Assembly (NCBI GenBank): GCA_963210315.1 | Contig: OY723262.1 | Location: forward strand, 682,001 to 746,000 | Reading direction: 5' to 3' | DNA: 64,000 nt | DNA from: Rhynchopus euleeides | Lineage: Eukaryota; Euglenozoa; Diplonemea; Diplonemida; Diplonemidae | Shown: positions 9,811 through 20,061 of the stretch, in pieces | Numbering within the stretch: position 1 is the stretch's first letter | How the letters are laid out: every line of letters begins with the position of its first letter | Made by a program: the position numbers and the translations under genes | The notes under the pieces: generated by a model | What the model was told of the DNA's origin: nothing | Databases searched by the model: none | What the model saw: only the letters and a program-made list of their open reading frames with translations

Positions 9811-10338
9811 AGCCAGACGTTCACTACCGTGGCCTCCGGCGGCTGGGGGGCTCCGCCCCCCAGACCCCCCTGTGGCGTATGTCTCGTACTCAAGTCCTTC
9901 GAATCCCATCAGGTCGGGGGATCCAACCACTCCAGTCGCCTCAGGACGCAGCCAACTCACACAGAATCTGTTCGCCCACACGAACAGATGTTCACTACCG
10001 TGGCCTCCGGCGGCTGGGGGGCTCACGCCCCCCAGACCCCCGATGTAGCGTGTGCCCGTCTGTCTATCTCACTTACCCCGGATACAGTGCTGCGTAGGAG
10101 GTCAGCACCACATCCATGAAGCGCTTCTTCGAAGCCTGGCTGACATCGGACAGGAGGTCGGACTTCCCCACCTGGGAGGTACACTCGCCGCGTTGGCGAC
10201 GTGCGTGACATGCGACACGATACCTGAAACGTGAGTGTGCCTGGCTAACACGGGCATTTCAACGGTCTGCCGGCGACCGTCCCCCAACCAGTAAACCAGC
10301 AGTTTTGGAAAATCGGAGAGGTCACCCTACTACCCTGA
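9811..10338 (+). mobile_element. Composite hairpin repeat, copy A (pair at 26,611-27,133)
   Basis: From AGCCAGACGTTCACTACC to TCACCCTACT the sequence matches 26,611-27,133 closely over about 525 bp, with unrelated flanks. It contains two GGGGGGC-type hairpin modules (9,819-9,870 and 9,990-10,041) separated by ~120 bp that include CTTCGAATCCC. A ~290-bp right part carries an exon-like cassette on the minus strand. No terminal inverted repeats or target duplication could be fixed. It could be a retroposed transcript or a helitron-like capture. Confidence 0.65.
10077..10171 (-). other. Exon-like 95-bp cassette inside composite repeat A
   Basis: On the minus strand an open stretch sits between a consensus acceptor (ACCTCCCAG) and a consensus donor (GTAAGTGAG). 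It encodes VGKSDLLSDVSQASKKRFMD followed by VVLTSYAALYPG. Copy B (26,876-26,970) keeps the frame with conservative changes (S to P, VV to AA) but has lost one base of the donor GT. The peptide matches no family I recognise. It may be a captured host exon or part of the element's own spliced transcript. Confidence 0.4.
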
Positions 10339-10917
10339 ACCCATCCCTCAAAAAAAGCACAAAAAAGGCTCACATTACACAGCGCCCCCCCCTCGGGGCG
10401 CACCGCCGAACACCACTGCGAACAGCATCGCCCTCACAGATGTGAAGAGAGCAATGATTACATGCGGGCCTCCCTACCCCATCCAAAGGGCAGGCCCCCT
10501 GAAGCTCCAGCACACGCAAAAGCGCAAACCAAAGCAAGCCACGACTATCTCTCTCTCTCTCTCTCTGCTGTGACAACTGCAAAACGTGGCCATACATAGA
10601 CACAAGAATGTACCCCCCTCCGAGGGCACTGATTTTATTTTGCCTGCTCAAAACAACCGAGGGCAGTGGCACATGTGCCTCACTGCGGGGGGTCACAACG
10701 GCAACCAGAAGGGGTGCCACACAGAATGTTGCACACCCTTTCCTCAGCGAGTGTCGCAGTGGGACTGCAGTGTCGCATCTGGGTGGCCGGGATCAGCCCA
10801 CCAGCGCACTGTGCCCTGTTTTGTACCGTGGTTGTGCAGCCGGTGGCAACACGAACTGTGGCTCCTGGGGGTGGTGGTGGGGCGGCGCGGCACGGCGAGT
10901 CGGCAGGGTTTACGACG
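10339..10917. other. 3' flank of the RWA-like gene, no gene seen
   Basis: Contains a short CT microsatellite (about 10,547-10,566). The reading frames here are short and compositionally biased. The polyadenylation region of the RWA-like gene should lie here, but no distinct signal was identified. Confidence 0.5.
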
Positions 10918-13142
10918 TCAGCTTGATAATGTGCCCTGTGTGGGTGTGGTGTGGGTGGGATGGGTGGATGTGCCAACGTCAGCTCGGCAAATGCATCTAG
11001 GGAGCAGGATGGTGGTCATACCGACACCGTAGCACACGGTCCAGGTCAGCCCGACGAGGAGGAGGTTACGGTACAGGCGAGGGTTGTCCTGCGGGTGGTG
11101 TGGGTGGACAGTGGCGGTCGCAGAGAGGTGCTGAGAGGCTGGCGGTGCATCGAGAACACGTTTCCACACGGATGGAGGGAGGCACTGATTGAGATTGCTG
11201 GCATCATCTTAGAGGCAGTGGGGTTGCAGCTAAACGGCGCCCCATCCCCCCCCCCCCCCCCCACCGCACTTTGAAGAAACTCAGACCGAACAGCGGCCCG
11301 GCTGGCAAGGGGGCAGGTCATGGCAGGCAGGCATACCTTGGAGGGGAGCATGTCCATCTTCATCTGGTTCGTCAGGTTGAATATCCGGTAGGACACGAAC
11401 AGGTACAGCGGGGTCACCACGAAGAAGTTGAGGTACTGCGAGGGTGGGTGTGGGTGGGTATGTGTGGGTGCGTACAGTAAGACAGGAATCTGAATCCGCA
11501 TCACATCGGGTGACAGGGGGTTGACGACCCACACGATGTACACCTGTGTTTCTGTGTTTGAGCAGCCCCGAAGGGCAATCTTCGCCACCGCTGCTGCAGG
11601 TGCAACATCAGGGAGTCGGGGTGGGCCTTATACACATCGGTTCCCCCCACCTTTCTCTTCAGGAAGTGTATTCGGGAGGGTTTCCGTCTCTCAATGCTCA
11701 TCAGGAAAGGAATGGTCACTTTCAGACTCATTACAAAGTTCGCAAAGGCCCTGACATACCGGGTACCCAGGCACGAGGGTGAGCAGCGTGCGCGGCTGGC
11801 CGTTGGGCACATCAGTGTGCAGCCAGATGTGGAACTGGCCGATGTACGTCTCCAGCGTGATCTTCCCGAGGAAGGCGAAGTACGCAAGGTGGTACTCGCG
11901 GAGGGTCTGCGTCAGGTTCCGCAGGATGATGTAGATGAATAGCGGCACCAGCGCCGTGTAGGGGTGTGTCTCGTTGTACTCGCGCTTGGGCAGCACGAAG
12001 TACTCGGTGTACCACCAGTACCCAACGCACAGCAGCACCGTGACGATCAGCCCACGCATCGTGTTCCTGATACCCGTGGGCTGGTTGTCAAGCCACACGA
12101 GGAACCGGTCCACGAGAGGGTGGCAGTTTGCGCACAGCATCCCGAAGACCCAGATGTATCTGTCCAGGCCACTGCGGAAGTACCACTCATGGAGCACGTG
12201 GGGGATGGCGTTGGGGTTCTTTGGGTTCGGGTCTGTGTACCCCAGCACCAGGGATGTGGGGGACCAGATGGTGTAGAACGCCTCTGCGGAGTACCACATG
12301 GAGTAGGAGAAGACGATGCAGAAGAGGAACTTCGCAGCGATCACAAGCTGGTTCTCGTTGTGCTGGTTGCCGACGAGCAGGACCAGGTACACCATGATGG
12401 TCCAGATGGTGTGCATGGGGCAGATGTAGTACAGCATGTAGTCGTTGTTCATCACGACACAGACCCAAAAGACGAGGAAGTTGAGACGCCAGAGCATCTG
12501 GAAGAACCGCGAGGGGGAAAAGTCCTTCCGGACGTAGTAGAAGGAGAAGTTCCCGAACCCTGTCATCCAGACATAGGCCGCGATGTAAATCCTGATGGCA
12601 TTGTACTGCTCCGACGCGTTGAAGAAGTGGTACATCAGGAAAAGGATCTGCATCCATCCCTTCCACTCCTCGGTCTGCTCGCGGTTGAGGTAGACAACCG
12701 AACTGCACTTCACGATGTGATGCGCAAAGTTGTACACCACAAGAATCCCGTAGACAAACCAGAAGAAGTCACGCGAGTAGTTCTTGCCCGAGGGCTCCGG
12801 CAGGTACTTCAAACGGTCGCAAAAGAAATAGAACAGCAGGTGCATGCCGAACTCCACCATGTCACGGAGTGTTGTCCTGTTCTCCAACAGCGTTGTCTCG
12901 TTGAGCGACAGGATCTCGACCACAGGGTTCTGCAGGCTGACCAACGGCGTGGGGCCCGGCGGCGTGGAAGGTGTCACCGCCTCCTTCGCCGCCCCTTCAA
13001 TGTCGGCCATCGGGCTCTGGGCCTCCTTGTGCCACTTGCTCTTCCGGCTGAGCAGCTCCGCATACAGGTACAGCAGCACCACAGCACCGAACCCCATGAA
13101 GAACCCCACCTGCCCGGCGGACAGCTCCATCACATCCGCCAT
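10918..13142 (-). CDS. RWA/CAS1-type multi-span acyltransferase (three exons)
   Basis: The gene encodes a polytopic membrane protein of the Cas1_AcylT family. Members move acetyl groups across Golgi or ER membranes for O-acetylation of glycans. Exon 1 is 13,142-11,760 (461 codons, ATG then ADVMELSAGQVGFF). Exon 2 is 11,435-11,337, entered after CCCTCGCAG and left at GTATGC. Exon 3 is 11,088-10,918, entered after CACCCGCAG and ending in TGA. All junctions are phase 0, giving 550 residues. Family hallmarks include EWKGWMQILFLMYHFF, NAIRIYIAAYVWMTGFGNF and QMLWRLNFLVFW. At least ten hydrophobic spans are visible, two of them in exons 2 and 3 (YLNFFVVTPLYLFVSY and NLLLVGLTWTVCYGVG). The length matches plant RWA proteins, and the SGNH esterase half of animal CASD1 is absent. 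Without splicing, exon 1 would end in an unrelated tail. Its upstream box is shared with the subtilisins. Confidence 0.85.
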
Positions 13143-13260
13143 TGCTCAGCGGGCAGCCTCACGCCGCGTCAAGGTGTGCCTCGCGCCTGGTGGTGGGGCT
13201 GGTGGCAGGCACAAAGAGAGGCGCGCGATATGCGACGCCACGACTGCATGCGGTGTCCCA

Positions 13261-13459
13261 TTTTCAGCACACAGTGGCACACACCACACGCCACTTGAGT
13301 GAGGGTTCTTCTTCGCTGCACACAACACTTGACTGAAAGGTGTAAATCTTGTGCCTGCAATGCCTCTCTCATGCCCCCAAGACAACGAACACACACGGCC
13401 TGCAAAGGATGGGTCGGGCTGGGGCAGGGTCGGGGGAGCGTCGTGGGGGGAGGCAGCAT
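13261..13459 (-). promoter_or_regulatory. Shared upstream box, copy A (before RWA-like gene)
   Basis: About 200 bp nearly identical to 22,511-22,722, with a shorter match at 31,322-31,430. It lies 120 bp upstream of the RWA-like ATG, in the same orientation as the copies before both subtilisins. The conserved parts include CACACCACACGCCACTTGAG and TCTTCTTCGCTGCACACAAC. It may contain promoter and 5' UTR sequence. A passive duplication is equally possible. Confidence 0.55.
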
Positions 13460-14426
13460 TCCGCCTCTGTGGGGCTGTTCGCTTGTTCACTGTTTGCGAT
13501 CCGCTGTTTGTGGCCTGCCACGCGTGGGCGGCAGGGTTGCAGGCTAGACCACACCCCACAACACCCCTCGTCACAACAGGAGTGCAGTACTGGTATCGGG
13601 TGGGACGGGGTCCACTGCCTCCCGCCACTTCACCGAGGGAGGGACAGGGTGGAGCAGTTGGGTCGCACAGCCTCAGCCATGCTCATCGCGGGCCCCCAAG
13701 GGTCCAGTTGTGAGCGTGGCAGCCCCGTCACAGAAGGCGTGCCAAGGCCGCTGTGCGCCTTTGTGGGGTGTGGGATCCTCCAATGCATGTGTTGCGCACA
13801 TCCATGCCCACAGCCCATGCATACAGGCGGACACGCAGCCCCACTCTCTACTCAGGCTTGCGTTGTATCAAAACTACATACAGGTGCAGCGGGGGACTCC
13901 GGGCTGAAGTGTAGGAAAGTGGATTGCCCCGGCAGCACATTGCCACACCTGGCACGGCGCTGGCACAGGGCACGAGGGGGGGGTACCCGTGGAAGAAAGT
14001 AATCTAAGAGGGGGGGAAAGGGGGGGAGAGAATCGCGAAGAAGAAAAGCACAGAGCTGACCTCTCCCTTGACTCGGTACGCAGGTTGAACAGGGGTGGGG
14101 GTGAGTGGGGGGGGGGGGGTGTTTTCTTGCTTTGTGGCCTATCCGGGGGGGGGGGGTGCATGGGTGTGAACACATGCACTGCCAATAGTCGTCTTTGCAT
14201 AGAGACCAGAGGCCTGGCTACCACAAAAAGAGCCGGCGGATGAAATGTGTTTGTTTTGTGCAGCCGGGGGGGGGGGGGGGGGGTGTTAATCTGCAGAAAG
14301 AGACGGGTGAAATGTACTGATGAGGCACAGAAACAAATGATGGCAGAGAAACACGCCTCACGTTGCTGCCACTCCCCCCCCCCCCCCCACTCCCCCACAC
14401 ACACAAGACATGAAAACCCCTTAGTC
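13460..14426. other. Spacer between RWA-like gene and TIR element
   Basis: Contains several long G or C runs (near 14,109-14,120, 14,265-14,283 and 14,375-14,388). No credible gene was seen. It is the left part of a ~3.5-kb segment that has no counterpart at the related 22.7-kb junction. Confidence 0.5.
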
Positions 14427-14439
14427 GGGACAGGGGGCA

Positions 14440-15276
14440 GGCCTGTCGCTAACTTTTCGATTTTGGAGATTTGGTGGGTTGACGCTCCTGTTTTGGGGGG
14501 GGATCAGGGGGGGAAACACTAGGGGTCAATTTTTCTCGCGCGCGCTCGTGTTGTTGCCAAATTTTCCGATCGGTGGACCACTAGGTGGGCACGGTGTGAG
14601 GCGCTGGGTTCCTTCCGTGGTTCCTCTCCCGCTCGCGCCGTCGGGTGCCGGAGGAAACCAAAAAATGGCTTTCGGGACCATGATTTCGACGCTGCCCCCT
14701 GATATGTCACGGCCGTCAAAGCGCAAGGACTTGGTTACTAGACGGGCACGCGAGATGGGGGGTCTGGGGGGCAGAGCCCCCCAGCCGCCGGAGGCCACGG
14801 TAGTGAGCATCTGTTCATTGTGGGCGTACAGATTCTGTGTGAGTTGGCTGCGTCCTCCTGAGGCTACTGGAGTGGTTGGATTCCCTGACCCGGTGGGAAT
14901 CGAATGACTTGAGTACGAGACATACGCCACAGGGGGGTCTGGGGGGCGGAGCCCCCAGCCGCCGGAGGCCACGGTAGTGAGCATCTGTTCCTGCAAAACC
15001 ATACTCTCTTCGACGTCGACCCAGTGAAAGTGGGTTGACGCTTGGTCGACGCTTGGTGAGCGTCGACCCAGTGTAACCGGGCCAACGCTAGGTTAGCGTC
15101 GACCCAGTGTAATAAATGGGTTGACGCTTGGTCCAGGCTTGAATGGCAACCCAGTTCCACGAGGTCGACGCTCCAAGCCTCGACCAAGCGTCCACCCAGT
15201 CCACTGGGTCGACGCTTTTTTATGGGGGGGGAAACCCAAAATCACTGGGTCGACGGTCGACGCTTAGCGACATGCC
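14440..15276. mobile_element. TIR element family 1, copy 1 (non-autonomous)
   Basis: 837 bp bounded by GGCCTGTCGCTAA and TTAGCGACATGCC (inverted, one mismatch). It is flanked by GGGACAGGGGGCA (14,427-14,439) and TGGACAGGGGGTG (15,277-15,289), which match at 10 of 13 positions. The internal sequence is almost identical to 48,104-48,962, in the same orientation. Inside are two minus-oriented hairpin modules (14,756-14,808 and 14,934-14,985). A right part packed with copies of GCGTCGACCCAGTG and its reverse forms nested stems. No transposase frame is present. The worn target duplication suggests that this copy is older than the one at 48 kb. Confidence 0.85.
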
Positions 15277-15295
15277 TGGACAGGGGGTGGGTGGT

Positions 15296-15320
15296 GGGGG
15301 GGGGGGGGGGGGGGGGGGGG
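15296..15320. repeat. 25-base G homopolymer
   Basis: An uninterrupted run of about 25 G follows GGTGGGTGGTG. It is the longest homopolymer I saw and lies just outside the right end of TIR element 1, in the 3' flank of the CAP-Gly gene. G-quadruplex formation is possible, and its assembled length may be unreliable. Confidence 0.9.
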
Positions 15321-15586
15321 CGACACACCACACCACATACACAGAAAGAGCCACGCAATCCGTCATAGCTTTATTTTGACACAATTTCATCTGAGAATGA
15401 GAACCACTACCACCACCGCCACACAGGCCTCACAGGGCCGACGCACCACTCGGGCGGGAGGAAGCGAAGGAAGCGAAGCCGAAGGGAACCCCAGAGCTGT
15501 GGCTTCCCCCTCCACTCCATATGCAGGTTTGTGCCCCAGAGCTCCAGTGCTCCCCATCCCCTATCCCCCCACCCCTCGCCCCCACC

Positions 15587-16858
15587 TCAGGACGCCGCGT
15601 CGGGCATCTCCTCCATTTCTATTTCGATGTCACCGTCACTGCCATCGAGGGAGACCACGCCGTCTTCCCCGTCCCCCTCGACTTGGCCAGCACCCCGCGC
15701 CCTCCCCGCCCCGCCTGAGGGCTGCTCCCCACCGCTTGTTGTGCGCATCATCGCCAGCACACTCTCAAACGCCGCCTTCTGCCTATCCAGCGCGACGTTC
15801 ACCCCCCGCAGCACGGAGGCCCGCTCCGAACGCTCCGAGCTCTGAACGGGAGGCCGTTCCGCAGTGCGGTGCTGCACCGCACCCACTGCGCTGTACCCAC
15901 CTGAATTGGACCCCGCCCCTGCACGACACCTCCCACGCTCCCCGCCCTCCCCTCTGGAGACCCCTGCAGGCGCCTCGCCGCTTGAATGCGCCTTGCTCCA
16001 CTCCGCCAGATGCCCCCCCATATCCCGAGGGTGTATCTCAGCAAACCTCTCCGCAAGGTGGTCCCTAAAGGCCTTCTTGGAGGCCGACAACCCATTGGAG
16101 TACAGCTCGCCGCTGTAGCGGTAGACGGAATAGGTCCCCCCGCGGTGCACCACATGCCAGGCGAGGATGGGGCGGTGGGGGAAGACAGCCATGAGGGACG
16201 CCTGGGGGTTGGAGGCATGCACGAAAACCGGGAGTCCCTCCCATGAGGGGGCTGCGGGGATGACTTTGGAGACCTGCTGGGGGAGGGCGAAAACGCCGTG
16301 GCTGGATTTTGCAGCGAAGTAGCGTTTTCCGTTGATCTCCCCATCGTGCCGGCCGTAGGGCTTGTCCAGCTCAATGCCAACCCACTGGGTGAGCCCGTCA
16401 AAACCGGGGGTTCCCCGGCTGGGCTCGGTGCTTGGGGGTGTGGATGTGACGACAATCAAGCCAGAATCCTCTTCCGCCTGCCGAGGGCACCCCAGAAACC
16501 GACACGTGCCGGAGGCGACGACGTCGGGACGGCACATCCTTACATACACCCTGTCCCCCACCTGATACCGCTTCTCCTCCCCGACGTATATCACCCCGGG
16601 CTTCATCGCCCCCCGCATCCCTCTCGCCATAAAGGTGCCGGGGTGTGCCGCCTTGCGCACCGCAAGGAACACCTCCTGCAGGTAGGTGTCGCTGCCGCGG
16701 CCCCAAGGGAAGCGTCGCGTCAGGCAGCAGACGCCGCGGCTCAGGAGGGAGTCGCCTGCAGGGCCCAGAGGTCCAGTGGGATCCTCTTCGAGGAGGCCCT
16801 CGGTCTGGAGCAGAGAACTGAGGCTCCGGTAGGATGGTGTTGGGGGGGTGCCCTCCAT
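15587..16858 (-). CDS. CAP-Gly domain protein
   Basis: Starting at ATG 16,858 (MEGTPPTPSYRSLSSLLQTE), the frame encodes 423 residues. It stays open upstream to about 17,035 through a poly-proline tract but without an ATG there, so an upstream exon or a longer start is possible. The middle of the protein has a CAP-Gly domain: VGDRVYVR, then GTCRFLG, an insertion of about 25 residues, then WVGIELDKPYGRHDGEINGK and RYFAAKSSHGVFALP. The GKNDG-type signature that binds EEY/EEF tails of tubulin and EB proteins reads GRHDG here. The C-terminal third is low-complexity, ending in an acidic stretch (DGSDGDIEIEMEEMPD). A role at microtubules is likely from the family. The 5' end overlaps a duplicated block shared with the 3' end of the gene at 23.1 kb, so this gene seems to have been placed into that block. 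Confidence 0.8.
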   Translation of the reverse strand: MEGTPPTPSYRSLSSLLQTEGLLEEDPTGPLGPAGDSLLSRGVCCLTRRFPWGRGSDTYLQEVFLAVRKAAHPGTFMARGMRGAMKPGVIYVGEEKRYQVGDRVYVRMCRPDVVASGTCRFLGCPRQAEEDSGLIVVTSTPPSTEPSRGTPGFDGLTQWVGIELDKPYGRHDGEINGKRYFAAKSSHGVFALPQQVSKVIPAAPSWEGLPVFVHASNPQASLMAVFPHRPILAWHVVHRGGTYSVYRYSGELYSNGLSASKKAFRDHLAERFAEIHPRDMGGHLAEWSKAHSSGEAPAGVSRGEGGERGRCRAGAGSNSGGYSAVGAVQHRTAERPPVQSSERSERASVLRGVNVALDRQKAAFESVLAMMRTTSGGEQPSGGAGRARGAGQVEGDGEDGVVSLDGSDGDIEIEMEEMPDAAS

Positions 16859-16912
16859 TGTGTAGGGGGGAGGAGAGGTTGGGGTAGGGGGGCCTGTGGT
16901 GGTGGGGTTGGG

Positions 16913-16958
16913 TGGTGGTGGTGGTGGTGGTGGTGGTGGTGGTGGGGGGGGGGGGGGG
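16913..16958. repeat. GGT repeat and G-run coding for poly-proline
   Basis: A GGT trinucleotide run passes into a long G-run on the plus strand. Read on the minus strand upstream of the CAP-Gly ATG it gives ACC and CCC codons, i.e. Thr/Pro. It is unlikely to be a stable coding part of the gene. Confidence 0.85.
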
Positions 16959-16972
16959 GTCGCAGTGCCCCC

Positions 16973-17440
16973 TTCTTGATCTTTTGCTCTGAGGTGGGGA
17001 AAAGTAAGCTCCACTGGCACAGCAGCAAGGGCCACACCCTCGCACAGCGTGGCACAGAGTGAAGGGAAGGCCCCTTGGGATCAGCTGGCTGCAGGGGGGT
17101 GTGTCATCGAAGCCGCTTCCAATGATGTGTGCACACGGCGGGCCACCCACCCCTTGTGCGGGGCACTGAGAACAAGAGGAGGAGGGGCAGCCTTACAGCA
17201 GACCGCCGCTGTGGGAAGGGGCAAGACCAAACATAAAAGAGATTGTATTCCTGCACCGCCCATCTATAAGCCGTACAAACCCATACACTACCGACCGTAC
17301 ACCGAATGTCTCTCTCTCACAACTTACCCAACCCCACAACCTCGCTGCTCACTTCTCACTTGAAGTGCAACGGAACATACACCCCGGATGTCGCGCGCGG
17401 CGCTCTGGACAGGCAACCACCCGGATGCCTGCATCCTCCA
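16973..17440. repeat. Duplicated block 1 (pair at 22,727-23,205)
   Basis: Near-identical sequence runs from GTGCCCC through CCTCGCACAGCGTGGCACAG to GGATGCCTGCATCCTCC. In the partner, the block covers the end of the SH3-like gene. Here the corresponding end reads ATSGVYVPLHFK then stop on the minus strand, as a relic of that gene's last codons after a small deletion. The rest of the gene is missing. The CAP-Gly 5' region begins at the left edge of this block. Confidence 0.8.
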
Positions 17441-17565
17441 AGGTGGGGAAGGGAGGAGGCCAGGCCAAGGGTATGAGTGCGGGACGCGAGGAGGGGGTGA
17501 GGGTGGATGCGGGGGTTCGGGGGGCCGGGAGGGCGATTGTACACTGTCTCTCTCTCACCCGAAGC

Positions 17566-17675
17566 GCATGTTGATCACCTTGCCGGATCCCAGGACAGGG
17601 TTTGCTGGCACTCTCTCCACGTGTAGCCCAGCAGCCCACGTCATGCCAGCCACAACACCACTGATTTCGCCTCGA
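17566..17675 (-). pseudogene. Subtilisin gene fragment
   Basis: The minus strand encodes TWAAGLHVERVPANPVLGSG followed by KVINM. This matches WAAGLRVSGVPANPNPAQVI of both full-length subtilisins (21,613-21,700 in copy 1). Only about 100 bp of homology remains, without the catalytic residues. It is a relic of a third family member. Confidence 0.7.
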
Positions 17676-18740
17676 CGCCTCGCGAGGGTGCGCCCAAGGT
17701 GGTTCAACTATAGTTGACTAACAAGGGTGTCACTGGAGGCTGTCTGAGTCTGAAACAACAGATCGAGTGAAGGGAAGCTCTCTGCAGCAGTACTGTCGAG
17801 GCGTACGGGGTACCCGTGAGGAAACCGTCACCGAAGCTGGACTGTGAATGGTAGTGAGTGTCCTCAAGCAAAACGCACATTAAGCTCATCACCCTGTGAT
17901 ACTTGCTATCAGATCTAGCCTCTTTGTGACCCCCCCCCCAGACGCACCGAAGGTGCTTCAACTAGTGACACAAACAAGGAGCGGGGGGGGGGGGGGTAAA
18001 GAGTAGAATTGATTGTTCCACGGTATTAAAAATCCACACGTGGGGGAGGGGGGGATCCTTTGTTTGTCCTGCTACGTGCGATGGTTGTTACCTTTTCACC
18101 ACGTATTTGCAATACTAGTTGTGTCGTCGTTTCGAGCCTTCCACAGTACGTCCTCCTCTCGCCGGCTCTCATCAGGTATGGAGCGAGGATCTTTGGAACC
18201 CGGGGGGATCAGTTCCCAGGCAGACACAACTAGCACTGTGCACACAACACGCAGGTACGGTTCACTTTCAGGTCAAGTAAAAGCTTGTGCTTTTCCACGT
18301 GGGCCGGAGAGGACAATAAAGCAGGTTAACAGCAGTCCTGTAGCTGTTGTGTGCGCCTCAACCAAATAGCACGGGGGGGGGGGGTTGTTTGTTTGTCCAC
18401 ATTCGAGGGCTACTGCACGGCAGAACGGAGAGATGGTAAAACGCTTAGCCGGGGGAATTGCAGTTGGATGGGGGGTAAAGAGCGGGGGGGGGGGGGGGAG
18501 AGGGAGCAGAAGCCCTTTTAAAATGGGAACCTGGGTCCCCTGGGCAGGGCTTCAAAATCACACACTCCCACGACGACAGTCTGCACTTTCTGTCAAACGA
18601 ACCGCGCTCGGCGGGCTGCTGAAGGCTTGGTGCTGGCGATACAACAGGTCCGGATCGGGGAGATGTCGCGTTCACAGGGTTCTGAGGATGGGGAGCAGAC
18701 CCCGGCAAAGCGACACCAACACGGAATCAGATAAAAGTGT
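17676..18740. other. Gene-free spacer
   Basis: Contains G-runs near 17,984-17,997, 18,373-18,383 and 18,483-18,497. A short repeat, CAAAGCGACACCAACACGGA, occurs at about 18,704 and again near 19,511. No gene was recognised. Confidence 0.5.
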
Positions 18741-20061
18741 GAATAAATGAGCCGCCTCACAACACTGGCTGCAAAGCGACACAGTTGGACACACAGTGGC
18801 ACAGAGCGAAGATCCCCAATACGTCTTCGAGAGCATGCGATAGAAGAATGGGAATGGGAGGGAGGGCCAAAGGGAACAGTGTTGAGAGCAAAGAGCCTGG
18901 GCCTTGTTTGTGCGGAGCAAGTCAGGGGAGTCGGCGTGATACAGTTGCCTTACGTCGGCAGACCCGAGTCGTTTTCCTGCTCCCAGTCTGTTGTCACGTT
19001 GGTCAGCCGCAGCGTTGACCTCCCAGTTCAAGCCCTGGGAAAAGTCATGGGTCGCCGACCCCTGAAGAAATGGCTTGCCATCGGACCGGGAGATGTCGCA
19101 TTCACTCCTTTGGCCTTCCCCCGGACGGACCCCCCGGCAAGCGAGTCTTGTGATGAATGGGCCACCTCCCGGTTCCTCTCTCGAGGATCAGTGATCGGTG
19201 CCTCAAAGGGAGGGGGTGGTGCGGGGGGCTTTTGCAGAGTGAGGGGTTTTGTTTGTGCGCACGAGCGAATGCACAAAACTTTGTGTTTGCAAATCAGAAA
19301 GGGGAGAGAAGAACCAGCGGGTATTCGTCAATCGCGAGAACACCCCACACGCCTGCTGCGGGTGTGGTGTGTCCTGCATGATTTGCATAGCAAAGTTTCC
19401 TGCGTTGTTAGCACAACTCCTGAAATCATAAAGGAAAGATGAGGCTTTACTTTGGATGCTATAAGAGGGGGTGAGCACGGGGACACTACTGCCGGACTAT
19501 GAAAAATAAGCCCAGCAAAGCGACACCAACACGGAATCAAGCAACCGTCGGATGAGTCAGATAGTAGCTTGAATTCCGTATTCATGGGGACTGCTGTGTA
19601 CTATATCGCCAACACACAATCTGGCAGCAACAGATGAGTCTGGACAACTATGCTGGTGCAAGTCCGTTGAGCTATAGCTAAGATGTCTTCGAGAGGCATG
19701 CGAGATAAAAGCACAGTGATCGCACAGAAGAGCCGGGCCGGGGAGGGAGATATCGCATTCACAGGGCTCTGAGGATGGGGAGTGAAAACACATGCTCAAG
19801 TCCGGCAAGCCGGAGGCGTCTGCACTTCACACGTAACGTGCATTGAGCTGTCACACGACATGGGGTCGGAGGGAGGGAGGGGGTGCAGGGGACGGGGAGG
19901 GGGTTACGATCTTCTTTCAATGAGTAGGGTGTACAAACCAGGTGAACTGCACAAAAACATGAACATGGGTATGAAATCCCGCGTCGTACTCCGCGGGTGG
20001 CAACATCCCAAGACAACTCCTTGCGGAGACAGAATCATGCCGCTCGAGGGTTACACTGTGT
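18741..20061. repeat. Duplicated 3' flank of subtilisin 1
   Basis: Positions 18,741-19,072 match 28,250-28,566, including CAAAGCGACACAGTTGGACA and CGTCTTCGAGAGCATGCGAT. Positions 19,786-20,061 match 28,627-28,880, running into the subtilisin stop codons. The ~700 bp between them in this copy is absent from the other copy. The two subtilisins were therefore duplicated together with their downstream DNA. No gene was recognised in the flank. Confidence 0.75.

Noticed and set aside
11964-13298. Plus-strand frame of 444 codons
   Set aside because: Antisense to exon 1 of the RWA-like gene, which has clear family motifs.
14999-15262. Regular GCGTCGACCCAGTG repeats considered as a CRISPR-like array
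   Set aside because: Units occur in both orientations with uneven spacing, form nested stems and lie inside a TIR element in eukaryotic DNA.
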